From the NCBI RefSeq assembly GCF_004011505.1, contig NZ_SAUN01000001.1:8025501-8089500 (forward strand): a stretch of 64,000 bases of DNA, written 5' to 3'. Shown piece by piece: positions 17,717-29,586 of this stretch; position 1 is the stretch's first letter; each line of letters starts with the position of its first letter. The notes under the pieces were generated by a model that ran no database searches, was not told where the DNA came from, and saw nothing but the letters and a program-made list of their open reading frames with translations. Position numbers and translations under genes: made by a program. The DNA is from Nonomuraea polychroma (GTDB lineage Bacteria; Actinomycetota; Actinomycetes; Streptosporangiales; Streptosporangiaceae).

Positions 17717-17944
17717 GCTCCGTAACCTACGCCGTCCTGCCCTGTCTAGTCAGCGTCTGTCCCGCTGATCCCCTCACACCCGGCCTGATCGTGAGCAACG
17801 TCTCACTGCCCCCACCCCACCGCCCAACCCGGGGGCCATGGGCGAGGCCGACCGCGGGACCGGGGACCAAGGGCCGGGTGGGGGCGGGCCGCTGGTCAGG
17901 AGACGGGAGGAGCGGGCAGATTAGGCTGAGGCTAGGAGGTCGTG

Positions 17945-19945
<2,001 letters not shown>

Positions 19946-19965
19946 GGGCCGCCGAGCTCACCACC

Positions 19966-19986
19966 GGCTGAGGAAGGGCCTCAGCC
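19966..19986. terminator. Short hairpin between convergent genes
   Basis: GGCTGAGG (19966-19973) pairs with CCTCAGCC (19979-19986) over a 5-nt loop, between the DUF255 stop and the PBP stop. There is no T tract, and one arm overlaps the PBP 3' end. A weak bidirectional terminator is possible. Confidence 0.4.
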
Positions 19987-22089
19987 CGTCGGCCGGCCTC
20001 TGTTGTCCCCGGTGCCGGTGTCCGCGTCCGTGGACGGCTGTTCGGGCGCCTGCGTGACCGGTGGGGCGGTCTGCTCCGGCTGGTCGTCCAGCCGGTCGTC
20101 AGGGGCCTGCGTGGCCGGCGGGTCGGTGCTCGGCGGCTGGCTGAACTCGGGCTCGGGCGAGCTCGACGCGTCCGGGTTCACCGGCGGCGTGTACTCCTGC
20201 TGGGGCACGTCATCGCCTCGGTCGGGGACCGAGTAGTCGTAGGAGTAGCCGTAGTCGGACGGCTCGGGGAACTCCTCGACCGGCTTGCCCGCCATGGCCT
20301 CGGTCATGAACGCCCGCCAGATCTGCGCCGGAAGCGACCCGCCGAACTGCGTGCCGTATCCGGGGATCGTCACGGTCTCGTTGTCGTCGCGGAACATGTT
20401 GACCGCCACCGCGAGCTGCGGCGTGTAGCCGTTGAACCACACCGACTTCGACTCGTCCGTGGTGCCCGTCTTGCCGGCCACCGGGCGGTCGTAGAGGCGG
20501 GCGGCGGTGCCGGTGCCGTACTTGACGACCTGCTCCATCGCGTACGTCGTGTCGGCCGCGGCCTGCTCGCTGATCACCCGTGTCGAGATCGGATTGACGA
20601 CGTCCTTGCGCCCCGTGCTGTCGGTGACCGACTTGAGCACGTGGGTCTCCATGTGCACGCCCTTGTTGGCGAAGGTCGCGAAGCCGGAGGCGTTCTGGAC
20701 GGCGCTGATGGAGGACACGCCGAGCGGGAACGAGGCAGCCGTCTTCTGCTGCTCGAGCTGGTCGGCGGGGATGCCCGCGGCCTCCGCGGTCTCGGCCACC
20801 TTGTCCAGCCCGACCTTCTGCCCGAGGTCCACGAACGCGGTGTTGACGGAGTTCTGGGTGGCCCGTACGAGGTCGATCTGCCCGTACGAGCGCCCGCTGT
20901 CGTTGGGTATCGGCTCTTCCGCGGAGGCCACGCGCAGCGGCGAGTTGCCGTTGACCCTGGTGGACAGGTCGAAGCCGTTGTTGAGCGCGGCGGCCAGCGT
21001 GTACGGCTTGAACGTCGATCCGGCCATCACCTTGGCGGAGAAGGCGTTGTCGTAGTCGTAGCGTTTGGGGTCGCCGCCGTAGAAGGCCACCACCTCGCCC
21101 GTCTTGGGATCGACGGCCGCGAGCCCGGTGCGCACCTTCTTCGGCGTGTTGTCCGGCAGCACGTCCTTGACCGCCCGCTCGGCCGCCGCCATGAGCTTCT
21201 TGTCGAAGGTGCTGACGATCTTCAGCCCGCCGCTGTTGATCTCCTCGTCGCTGTAGCCACGCCGGTTGAGCTCGTCGGTCACCTGCTGCAGCATGTATCG
21301 AGCCTGGCCCTTGAGCTGGAACGGCTTCTTCGGCGCCGCCAGCGCGGGGAACTTCTCGGCCGCCACCTGCTGCGGCGTCAGCGCGCCGGTCTGCCCCATG
21401 GCGTTGATCACCCACCGCCAGCGGGCCTCGGCCGCGGCCAGGTCGGCCCCCTTGGGGTCGGCGAAGCGGCTCGGCTGCTGGATCACCGCCGCCAAATAGG
21501 CGCCCTCGGACACGGTGAGCTCGCCGACGTCCTTGCCGAAGTAGGCGCGGGCGGCCGACTGGATGCCGTTGGCGCCGCGGCCGAAGTAGATCGTGTTGAG
21601 GTACTGCTCCAGCACCCAGTCCTTCGACTTGGACTGGTCGACCTTCATCGCGATGAGGATCTCTTTGAACTTGCGGGTGACGGAGCGTTCCTGGCTGAGG
21701 CCGCTGTAGTAGTTGCGGACGAGCTGCTGGGTGATCGTGGAGCCGCCTTGGAGCTGCTGCCCGGTGACCGTGGACCAGATGGCGCGGCCGGTGCCCTTGA
21801 TCGAGACCCCGGCGTCCTCGTAGAACGAGCGGTTCTCGGCCGCGATGACGGCCTGGCGCACGTGCGGGGGCACCTTCGCGAGCTCGACCAGCCTGCGGTC
21901 GATGCCCTGGCGGGCCAGCACTGACTTGCCGTCGCGGTAATAGATCACCGAACCCTGCGCGGTGGCCTGTTTCTGGGTGGTGTCGGGAATCGGAGTCATG
22001 GCCCACGCGACCGCGAAAAGGCCGAGCAATACCAGGATTCCCGTGCCAAAAGAGATCAGAAGAAGTCGGAGAATCCGCCGCTTTCGCAT
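19981..22089 (-). CDS. Class A penicillin-binding protein (glycosyltransferase/transpeptidase)
   Basis: From the ATG at 22089 (GGAGGAG 5 nt upstream) the product is 702 residues. A basic N-terminus precedes one membrane segment (LLLISFGTGILVLLGLFAVAW). The glycosyltransferase domain shows AENRSFYEDAGVSIKGTGRA with the catalytic Glu, GGSTITQQLVRNYY and KFKEILIAMKV. The transpeptidase domain has the catalytic Ser in GSTFKPYTLAAAL, SVNTAF and KTGTTDESKSVWF. The C-terminus is a Pro/Gln/Thr-rich tail of about 90 residues, common in actinobacteria. It builds and cross-links peptidoglycan outside the membrane. Confidence 0.96.
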   Translation of the reverse strand: MRKRRILRLLLISFGTGILVLLGLFAVAWAMTPIPDTTQKQATAQGSVIYYRDGKSVLARQGIDRRLVELAKVPPHVRQAVIAAENRSFYEDAGVSIKGTGRAIWSTVTGQQLQGGSTITQQLVRNYYSGLSQERSVTRKFKEILIAMKVDQSKSKDWVLEQYLNTIYFGRGANGIQSAARAYFGKDVGELTVSEGAYLAAVIQQPSRFADPKGADLAAAEARWRWVINAMGQTGALTPQQVAAEKFPALAAPKKPFQLKGQARYMLQQVTDELNRRGYSDEEINSGGLKIVSTFDKKLMAAAERAVKDVLPDNTPKKVRTGLAAVDPKTGEVVAFYGGDPKRYDYDNAFSAKVMAGSTFKPYTLAAALNNGFDLSTRVNGNSPLRVASAEEPIPNDSGRSYGQIDLVRATQNSVNTAFVDLGQKVGLDKVAETAEAAGIPADQLEQQKTAASFPLGVSSISAVQNASGFATFANKGVHMETHVLKSVTDSTGRKDVVNPISTRVISEQAAADTTYAMEQVVKYGTGTAARLYDRPVAGKTGTTDESKSVWFNGYTPQLAVAVNMFRDDNETVTIPGYGTQFGGSLPAQIWRAFMTEAMAGKPVEEFPEPSDYGYSYDYSVPDRGDDVPQQEYTPPVNPDASSSPEPEFSQPPSTDPPATQAPDDRLDDQPEQTAPPVTQAPEQPSTDADTGTGDNRGRPTG

Positions 22090-22207
22090 CCCGTCTCCTC
22101 CACCGCTTCGCACCCTCGACCCCCTCGTCAAGCCTCGCGCCACCCCCGCAACCTGGGCGAATGCCTAGAGTAAACGATCGATGATGGTGCCCCATCCCTT
22201 CGCGATA

Positions 22208-22693
22208 CTACGGCGAGCGCCGTTCCCGGCGCGGAACATCGGCCACCAAAGGCAGCACACGGTATGGAACCGGGGTGTCGAGGGCAATGATCGAATTGGT
22301 CCTGAGTACGCCTGGAACCTCGACGATCTGGTCGATGACCCGTTGTAAATCGGCATTGGTGCGGGCGACCACGCGGCAGAGCAGATCGCTGTCACCGGTG
22401 ATCGTGTGCACCTCCAGCACCTCGGGAATGCGGGCCAGCTGATGCGCGACCGGGTCGTGCCCGGCGACCTGCCTGATCTCCATGCTGACGAACGCGGTGA
22501 CGTCGTAGCCGAGCGCCGCGGGCGACACCTCAGGGCCGAATCCGGTGATCACGCCCCGGGCGGCGAGCCGGTCGAGCCTGGCCTGCACGGTGCCGCGGGC
22601 GACGCCGAGCCGCCGCGAGCACTCGAGCACTCCCAGCCGGGGCTCGGCGGTCAGCAGGGCGATCAGCCGGGCGTCGAGAGCATCGATCGTCAT
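22208..22693 (-). CDS. Lrp/AsnC-family transcriptional regulator
   Basis: The 161-residue product starts at the ATG at 22693 and has an N-terminal HTH (LDARLIALLTAEPRLGVLEC, RRLGVARGTVQARLDRLAARG) and a C-terminal RAM/ligand-binding domain (VTAFVSMEIRQVAGHDPVA; TGDSDLLCRVVARTNADLQR). It is divergent from hppD with 103 bp between start codons. The same pairing occurs in other actinomycetes, so it likely controls tyrosine catabolism in response to an amino acid. The palindrome TTGCGCAA at 22760-22767 is a possible operator. Confidence 0.92.
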   Translation of the reverse strand: MTIDALDARLIALLTAEPRLGVLECSRRLGVARGTVQARLDRLAARGVITGFGPEVSPAALGYDVTAFVSMEIRQVAGHDPVAHQLARIPEVLEVHTITGDSDLLCRVVARTNADLQRVIDQIVEVPGVLRTNSIIALDTPVPYRVLPLVADVPRRERRSP

Positions 22694-22751
22694 GCTGTAC
22701 AGATCTACCCGATATTTCGCGTCATGGCTAGGCAGATTGTGCACTGCTTGA

Positions 22752-23906
<1,155 letters not shown>

Positions 23907-23940
23907 TTTGTCCCGACTTAGTGGGGGCGATCAGGACATT

Positions 23941-24381
23941 ATGGGATCGCCACCGGGGCTGGCGGGACGCTGGCGACGATTGTTCGCCGGCGTCCTCGAC
24001 TGGGTCATCGTCAACATCATCTCGACCCCTTTCGCCTGGACGAGCTGGGACGACGTCTGGGACAGCGCGAGAGGCGTCTGGGAACGATACCCGGTGGAGC
24101 ACACCTTCCTGGCAGGACTCGTGGCCTTCCTGTACTTCTGGCTGCTGCATTCCTTCTGGAACGGTCAGACGCTGGGCAAGCGGCTGTTCGGGATCAGGGT
24201 GGTCCCGGACACCGGCGGCAAGCTGGGCGTGGGGCAGGTCGCGGTCCGGCAGGGCGTGATGACCGCGCTCGAATGGTTGTGCTGCGTCGGCCTCGTGGTC
24301 GACCTCGCCTGGATCCTCTTCGACCCCCGCAAACAGGCACTCCATGACAAGGCAGCCAGGACGCTCGTCATGAATGCCTGA
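23941..24381 (+). CDS. RDD-family membrane protein
   Basis: From the ATG at 23941 (AGGA 5 nt upstream) the product is 146 residues. It opens with the RDD signature (LAGRWRRLFAGVLDWVIVNI) and has three predicted membrane helices (about 15-35, 58-78 and 110-130). The family pattern GQTLGKRLFGIRVV is present, and the C-terminus reads KQALHDKAARTLVM. A TTG start at 23908 would add 11 residues. RDD proteins are poorly defined; some act in ion transport. Confidence 0.9.
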   Translation: MGSPPGLAGRWRRLFAGVLDWVIVNIISTPFAWTSWDDVWDSARGVWERYPVEHTFLAGLVAFLYFWLLHSFWNGQTLGKRLFGIRVVPDTGGKLGVGQVAVRQGVMTALEWLCCVGLVVDLAWILFDPRKQALHDKAARTLVMNA

Positions 24382-24427
24382 CTCAGCGTAACATTCTCGT
24401 CACGATACGAAGGGGGCTCGTTCGTCA

Positions 24428-25834
24428 ATGCGTTACAACCAGCGCGGGGTGGCACTGGTGGCGGCGCTGGTCGGCATTCTGGCCTGCGCACCCGCCGACG
24501 AGCCGTCACCGGCGAACGGCCACCAAGTGAGCGACCACCGGGCGGGCGCGCCCGGCATCGGCGACACGGACTTCCCCAAGGACGGCAACGGCGGCTACGA
24601 CGTCGGCCACTACGCCATCGCCATCGACTACACACCGGCCGGCAGGCGGCTCGTCGGCGTGACCACCGTCACGGCCACCGCGACGCAGGGCCTGTCCAGC
24701 TTCAACCTCGACCTGGCCGGGTTCGACGTGAGCGCGGTCACCGTGAACAATGCGCCGGCCACCTTCAGCCGCAACGGCGACGAGCTGACCGTGCGTCCCG
24801 CCCGCCCGGTCGACAACGGCGCCAGGTTCACCGTGAAGGTGTCCTATTCGGGCGTCCCGACGCCGCGGAGCGGCACCACCCTGGGCACGTACGGGTTCAT
24901 TCCGACACCGGACGGCGCGTTCGTGGCCGCCGAGCCCAACGGCGCCAAGACCTGGTTCCCCGCCAACGACCACCCCGCCGACAAGGCCCCCTTCGACTTC
25001 ACGATCACCGTGCCGGCCGGGGTGACGGCTCTGGCCAACGGCGAGATGGTCGGGCAGCCCACGACTGCGGGCGGCAAGACCACCTACCGGTGGCGCGAGC
25101 GGTACCCGATGGCGACCTACCTGGCCACGGCCACGCTGGGCAAGTTCGACCTGCGCCAGGGCCGCACGCCCGGCGGCATCCCCAACCTGGCGGCCACCGA
25201 CCCCAGGTTCAGGAGTGCGCTCGACGGCCTCTACACGACCTCCGGCACCCTCACCGACCACTGGGCCACGGTCTTCGGGCCCTACCCGTTCGGCTCGACC
25301 GGCGGCGTGGTCGACGACTTCGCCGCCGGATACGCGCTGGAAAACCAGACCAAGCCGCTCTACGGCGGTTTCCACCCGGGCGAGAACATCATCGCGCACG
25401 AGCTGGCACACCAGTGGTTCGGCAACAGCCTGAGCATCACGCGGTGGAAGGACCTCTGGCTCAACGAGGGGTTCGCCACGTACGCGGAATGGTTGTGGGC
25501 CGAGCACAAGGGCACGAGGACCGCTGAGGCCGCGTTCAGGGAGCTCCACAACCGCCCCGCCACCGCCCCGATCTGGAAATACCCGCCGGGGCGGGCCCGG
25601 CCCGACGACCTGTTCAACCAGTCGGTCTACTCGCGCGGCGCCGCGACGTTGCATGCCCTGCGCAAGGCCGTCGGCGACCAGACGTTCTTCGCGCTGCTGA
25701 AGAAGTGGGCCGCCGACCATCGCTACGGTCATGTGACGACGGACCAGTTCATCGAGCTCGCCGAACAGATGTCGGGCAAGGAACTCAGCGCACTCTTCGA
25801 CGCCTGGCTCTTCCAGCCCCGCAGGCCGGCCTGA
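24428..25834 (+). CDS. M1-family metallopeptidase, lipoprotein
   Basis: This 468-residue protein has a lipoprotein signal peptide (LVAALVGILACAP, lipidated Cys at residue 20), an N-terminal beta-saddle domain, and a gluzincin catalytic domain. The zinc site is HELAHQWFG with the third ligand in LNEGFATYAEWLW. The exopeptidase-type sequence in the family is GxMEN; here the corresponding stretch is GYALENQTKP, without Met. It lacks the long C-terminal domains of PepN, so it is a short cell-surface form. No operon partner is evident. Confidence 0.93.
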   Translation: MRYNQRGVALVAALVGILACAPADEPSPANGHQVSDHRAGAPGIGDTDFPKDGNGGYDVGHYAIAIDYTPAGRRLVGVTTVTATATQGLSSFNLDLAGFDVSAVTVNNAPATFSRNGDELTVRPARPVDNGARFTVKVSYSGVPTPRSGTTLGTYGFIPTPDGAFVAAEPNGAKTWFPANDHPADKAPFDFTITVPAGVTALANGEMVGQPTTAGGKTTYRWRERYPMATYLATATLGKFDLRQGRTPGGIPNLAATDPRFRSALDGLYTTSGTLTDHWATVFGPYPFGSTGGVVDDFAAGYALENQTKPLYGGFHPGENIIAHELAHQWFGNSLSITRWKDLWLNEGFATYAEWLWAEHKGTRTAEAAFRELHNRPATAPIWKYPPGRARPDDLFNQSVYSRGAATLHALRKAVGDQTFFALLKKWAADHRYGHVTTDQFIELAEQMSGKELSALFDAWLFQPRRPA

Positions 25835-25907
25835 CCCGGCCGGAAACGCTTTTCGTCGCTCGGTCCAAGTACGGGTGTAAGGCGAACGACGAAAGGGATT
25901 GCGGGCG

Positions 25908-26519
25908 ATGCGCCTCAACGAAGACCCTGCGGCCTTTGAGGCCTTCTATCGCCGCCACGTGGATGCCGTGCTGAGATTCGTGGCCCGGCGGGTGAGTGAT
26001 CCTCATCTCGCCGCGGACCTCACGGCGGACATCTTCCTGGCGGTCCTGGACTCGGCTCACACCTACGTGCCCGGCCGGGGCAGCGAGATCGCATGGCTGT
26101 ACGGCGTGGCGCGCAACGTCGTGTCGGCCCAGCATCGCAAGGCGGCCAGGGAGGCGCGGGCCACCGGCCGTGTCGCCGGTCGCCAGCTGATGGACGACGA
26201 CGATCTCGTCCGGATGGAGGAGCGGATCGACGCCGAGCGCCGGATGCGCAGCGCTCTGGAAGCCATGGCCGGGCTGCCGGAGGGCGAGCGCGAGGTGCTG
26301 GAGCTCGTGGCGATCGATCAGCTCACCGTCGCCGAGGCCGCCAAGGTCCTGGGCATCAGGCAGGTGACCGCCCGAGTCCGGTTACACCGGGCCAGAAAGG
26401 CACTGGAGAACGTCGCTGAGATGGATCCGCAGCGAAGCGAGGACATCCATCTCAGCCCTCCGAGCGGAGCTCGGCAAGAGAGCCCGCCAGCAGCTGTGTA
26501 CGTGGAAGGACAGGCATGA
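25908..26519 (+). CDS. ECF-type RNA polymerase sigma factor
   Basis: The 203-residue protein has sigma region 2 (FEAFYRRHVDAVLRFVARRV, LAADLTADIFLAVLD) and region 4 (ALEAMAGLPEGEREVLELVA; LTVAEAAKVLGIRQVTARVRL). The ATG at 25908 is chosen over the TTG at 25899, since AAAGGGA is well spaced to it. The C-terminus carries an unusual Pro/Ser-rich extension of about 35 residues (HLSPPSGARQESPPAAVYV). Its stop overlaps the start of a membrane protein (ATGA), as with sigma/anti-sigma pairs. Confidence 0.93.
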   Translation: MRLNEDPAAFEAFYRRHVDAVLRFVARRVSDPHLAADLTADIFLAVLDSAHTYVPGRGSEIAWLYGVARNVVSAQHRKAAREARATGRVAGRQLMDDDDLVRMEERIDAERRMRSALEAMAGLPEGEREVLELVAIDQLTVAEAAKVLGIRQVTARVRLHRARKALENVAEMDPQRSEDIHLSPPSGARQESPPAAVYVEGQA

Positions 26520-27217
26520 GCAATTTCGAAGAGCGCCTTCTCAGTGCACTCAAGGAAGAGATCACGACGAGGACGGCGGAGGACAGGATGACGACAACGG
26601 TGACACCGGTGGAGCGCGGCTCGCGGCGGCGCTTCGTGGGGCTGTCCGCCGCGGTGGCGGGGGTCGCGGCGGCCGCCACCGCGGTGGTGGTGGTCATGAC
26701 GGGGATCGCCGGCAGCCCGGCGTACGCCGTCACCAAGGGCACGGACGGCACGGTCGACGTGCAGATCAGCGCGTTCACCGACCCCGAGGGCCTGGAGGCG
26801 GAGCTGGCCGACGCCGGCGTCAAGTCGGTCGTCGACTACCTGCCGGCGGGACAGACCTGCAAGGAGCCTCGCGGCGAGCAGGGCAGCGTCAGCGGGCCGT
26901 TCTCGGTGAGTGTCGGCTCTAAGGGCTCCGGGGTCTCCTTCAAGATCGAGAAGGGGAAGGTGCCCGCGGGCGAGACGCTCGTCCTGGCGGTGTCCAAGAG
27001 CAAGGACGGCGACGACAAGCCGCCGATGGGTGTGTCGCTGACCGTGGTGAAGGGCGCCGTCTCGGACTGCGAGCCCACTTCGATGCCCGTCCCGCCCGCC
27101 GGCGACGGCGGCGACGGCGGCGTCAAGGTGGACACGAAGAACGACGGCGGGGCCGGCTTCGACTTCGAGACCGGGGGCAAGGACGAGGGCCCCGGCCTGA
27201 ACCAGGAAACCGAGTAG
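26516..27217 (+). CDS. Single-pass membrane protein coupled to the ECF sigma factor (possible anti-sigma)
   Basis: The 233-residue product begins with a short cytoplasmic helix (NFEERLLSALKEEITTRTA), has one membrane segment (about 45-68: [20 protein letters not shown]) and an external domain with two Cys and a Gly/Asp-rich C-terminus. The overlap with the sigma gene and the layout fit an anti-sigma role. No zinc-binding ZAS motif (HxxxCxxC) is present in the cytoplasmic part. It resembles CU044_5270-type proteins in topology. A strong hairpin follows 17 bp after its stop. Confidence 0.65.
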   Translation: MSNFEERLLSALKEEITTRTAEDRMTTTVTPVERGSRRRFVGLSAAVAGVAAAATAVVVVMTGIAGSPAYAVTKGTDGTVDVQISAFTDPEGLEAELADAGVKSVVDYLPAGQTCKEPRGEQGSVSGPFSVSVGSKGSGVSFKIEKGKVPAGETLVLAVSKSKDGDDKPPMGVSLTVVKGAVSDCEPTSMPVPPAGDGGDGGVKVDTKNDGGAGFDFETGGKDEGPGLNQETE

Positions 27218-27233
27218 CACCCCTTCCAGGCAA

Positions 27234-27270
27234 GCCCGGCGGCCCCTCCCGAGCAGCGGGGCCGCCGGGC
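27234..27270. terminator. Bidirectional GC-rich terminator hairpin
   Basis: A 13-bp perfect stem (27234-27246 and 27258-27270, GCCCGGCGGCCCC) with an 11-nt loop lies between the convergent stops at 27217 and 27273. No long T tract follows. Confidence 0.8.
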
Positions 27271-27272
27271 CT

Positions 27273-28232
27273 TCACCGGCGCTCGGTCCAGTAACTTTCG
27301 CCCGCCAGGAGCAGGGCGGCGGCGCCGATCAAGCCGGCCTCCTGCCCTAGGGAGGCGGGCATGACCTTGACCCGCCGGGCGAATTCCACCCTGGCGTGCT
27401 CGCGCAGCGCCTCCTCCAGCGGGCCGAACAGCGGCACTCCCGCCTGCGACAACCCGCCGCCGATCGTGACCAGGTCCAGATCGCACAGGTGCGTGGCGGA
27501 GGCGATGGCGATGCCGAGCGCCCGCCCGGCCCTGCGCATGGCCCGCACCGCGACCGGGTCGCCGGCCCGCGCGTCGGCGGCCAGCGCCCGCGCTGTGACC
27601 GCCCGATCCTCCAGATACACGCCTGTTCCGGGGTGCTTCGGCTCCCATCCCTGCTCCACCGCCCAGGCGGTCAGGGCCGGGCCGCGGGCGATGGCCTCCA
27701 GGCAGCCGTGGCCGCCGCAGCCGCAGCGGGGGCCGCCGTCCGGCTCGACCACCACGTGCCCGATGTGCCCGGCGTTGCCGGTCCCGCCGTTGATCAGGCG
27801 CCCGTTCAGGATCAGCCCGCCGCCCACGCCCGTGGAGACCACCATGCCCAGCATGTCCGCGCTGCCCTGTCCCGCGCCCTTCCAGTGCTCGGCCGCGGCC
27901 AGGCAGATGGCGTCGTTGTGGAGACGTACCGGTGAACCGGGGAAGCGTCCGGCGAGCCGGGCGCGCAGCGGGAAGCCGCGCCAGCCGGGCATGTTGAGCG
28001 GTGAGACCTCCCCGTCCGGCCAGGCCATGGGCCCGCCGCAGCCCACCCCCACCCCTTCGACGCCCTTGACCCCCTCCGTCAGGGGCTCGATCAGCTCGAC
28101 GAGCGTCTTCCACAGGGTCGTGGCGTCCGCGCCCTGCGGCGTGGGGACCCGCGCGGAGGCCGTCACCGTCCCGTCGCCGGCCACCAGGCCGGCGGCCATC
28201 TTGGTGCCGCCGACGTCGATCGCGAGGATCAC
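27273..28232 (-). CDS. ROK-family sugar kinase (glucokinase-like)
   Basis: From the GTG at 28232 the product is 319 residues. It has the phosphate-1 motif LAIDVGGTKMAAGLV, the sugar-binding HNDAICLAAAEHW, VVSTGVGGGLILNGRL and the ROK zinc/signature region GHIGHVVVEPDGGPRCGCGG, then HGCLEAIARGP. The E of HIGHVVVE and the Cys cluster (CGCGGHGC) are typical of kinases, and there is no N-terminal HTH, so it is an enzyme rather than a repressor. It phosphorylates glucose or a related hexose. Its start is 7 bp after the FIST gene stop, so the two are cotranscribed. Confidence 0.92.
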   Translation of the reverse strand: MILAIDVGGTKMAAGLVAGDGTVTASARVPTPQGADATTLWKTLVELIEPLTEGVKGVEGVGVGCGGPMAWPDGEVSPLNMPGWRGFPLRARLAGRFPGSPVRLHNDAICLAAAEHWKGAGQGSADMLGMVVSTGVGGGLILNGRLINGGTGNAGHIGHVVVEPDGGPRCGCGGHGCLEAIARGPALTAWAVEQGWEPKHPGTGVYLEDRAVTARALAADARAGDPVAVRAMRRAGRALGIAIASATHLCDLDLVTIGGGLSQAGVPLFGPLEEALREHARVEFARRVKVMPASLGQEAGLIGAAALLLAGESYWTERR

Positions 28233-28239
28233 GGGCGCC

Positions 28240-29424
28240 TCATGGAGCACCTGCCGTGCTGGAGAAGACGAGCACGGAGGCGGTGAAGCCGTGCACGTGG
28301 TTGTGCCCGGCCACGGGACCGACCTCGCCGGCCGCGAAGAAGCCCGCCACGCCGATCGGTCCCAGAGTGTCGCGCAAGGCGACCGGGTCGTGGTCCGCGG
28401 TGCCGAACATGGCCGAGCCTCGTCCGTTGCACGAGAACAGCAGCGCCCCGTCCACCTTTCCCAATTGCTCGCGGTGGGCGTCGAGCAGGTCGTACAGGTC
28501 CTCGTCCGCGGTCGCCGCGTCACGTACCTGGAAGCGCACTGTCCTGCCGATCTCCACGATGTCCCCGATGGCGACGGCCTCGCGTTCGGGGTCGATGCCG
28601 ATGACGCCGCGGATGAGGAAGTCGCCGCGTTCGTGGCGCTCGGCGTACTCGTCCATGGCCACACCGATCTGCAGCCCGGCGGCGACCAGCTCGCGATCGT
28701 CCTCGTCCAGCTCGCTGACGATGTCCTCCAGCCTGGCCAGCGCGGGCTGGCCGGCCAGCTCCAGCAACAGGTTGTCCTCCGACGCCGTGACGACCATGCT
28801 CGGGCCGATCGGCCGGCAACCCTGGCTCACCACCGTGCTGACCTGCACCGGGCCGCTGAGCAGCACGCCGATCGCACCCTCGGTGTAGACCCGGCCGTCG
28901 GCGAAGAGCCGCACCGAGCCCCGTCCCTGCAGCCCGTTGGCCAGCCCGCCGATCAACGGTAGCTCGCCGAGCACATCGACCGAGCGCTCCACGAAGGCGT
29001 CGGTCGGGAAGGTGTACGGATCCGCGAGCAGGATCGCCACGTGGTCGTCCGCGCTGCGCTCGGGCAGCCCGACCACCACGAACTTGTCCTCGGCCGCCAG
29101 CGTCTCCAACGCGAACGTGGTCAGCCTCGCCCCGTCCAAGGTGCCCGCCCACGCGCTCACGGCAGGCGTCAGTTCCACCCCCTGCCCGTCGCCGATCACT
29201 CCTGTGGCGCTGCATCCGATCACGTGTGCTCCGGGCGCGAGCTCCATCGCGGCCTGACCTGCCCTCGCGACGTCGTCGGGATCGTCACCGCAGATGAAGA
29301 AGCAGACCAGGTCGGCTTGGCCGCTGAGCCTCGACAGGGCCTGGCCGACGGCGTTCCGCGCGGCCTCCACCAGGTCGGAACCCACGGCGAGGCCGTCGGC
29401 GAAGCGGCTTGTCATCAAGGCCAC
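28240..29424 (-). CDS. FIST-domain signal protein (FIST_N plus FIST_C)
   Basis: The 394-residue product has a FIST_N domain (about 1-200: CFFICGDDPDDVARA, VIGCSATGVIGDGQG, LPLIGGLANGLQG) and a FIST_C domain (about 215-385: FLIRGVIGIDPEREAVAIGD, LFSCNGRGSAMFG, GVAGFFAAGEVGPVAG). FIST is thought to bind small ligands, perhaps amino acids, and is often fused to signalling modules. Here it stands alone and soluble. The GTG at 29424 is preferred, with GGGAGG 8 nt upstream; an ATG at 29445 is possible. It is the first gene of an operon with the ROK kinase. Confidence 0.9.
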   Translation of the reverse strand: MALMTSRFADGLAVGSDLVEAARNAVGQALSRLSGQADLVCFFICGDDPDDVARAGQAAMELAPGAHVIGCSATGVIGDGQGVELTPAVSAWAGTLDGARLTTFALETLAAEDKFVVVGLPERSADDHVAILLADPYTFPTDAFVERSVDVLGELPLIGGLANGLQGRGSVRLFADGRVYTEGAIGVLLSGPVQVSTVVSQGCRPIGPSMVVTASEDNLLLELAGQPALARLEDIVSELDEDDRELVAAGLQIGVAMDEYAERHERGDFLIRGVIGIDPEREAVAIGDIVEIGRTVRFQVRDAATADEDLYDLLDAHREQLGKVDGALLFSCNGRGSAMFGTADHDPVALRDTLGPIGVAGFFAAGEVGPVAGHNHVHGFTASVLVFSSTAGAP

Positions 29425-29586
29425 GCGTCTCGCCTCCCTCGACATGTCCAACGTTCCTAGGCCCGATTCTCCCCACTAAAAGGACAAGCACGCCCACGAA
29501 CCATCACGCAATAGTCAAGATCCGAAATCTCCGCCAGATGCGAAACTCTCTGCCACATTCCACGCAGGGGACGTAGTCTCGATCCC

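Noticed and set aside
25841-25870. An ECF autoregulated promoter (GGAAAC then GTCC)
   Set aside because: The spacing and -10 element do not fit a consensus well enough to claim.
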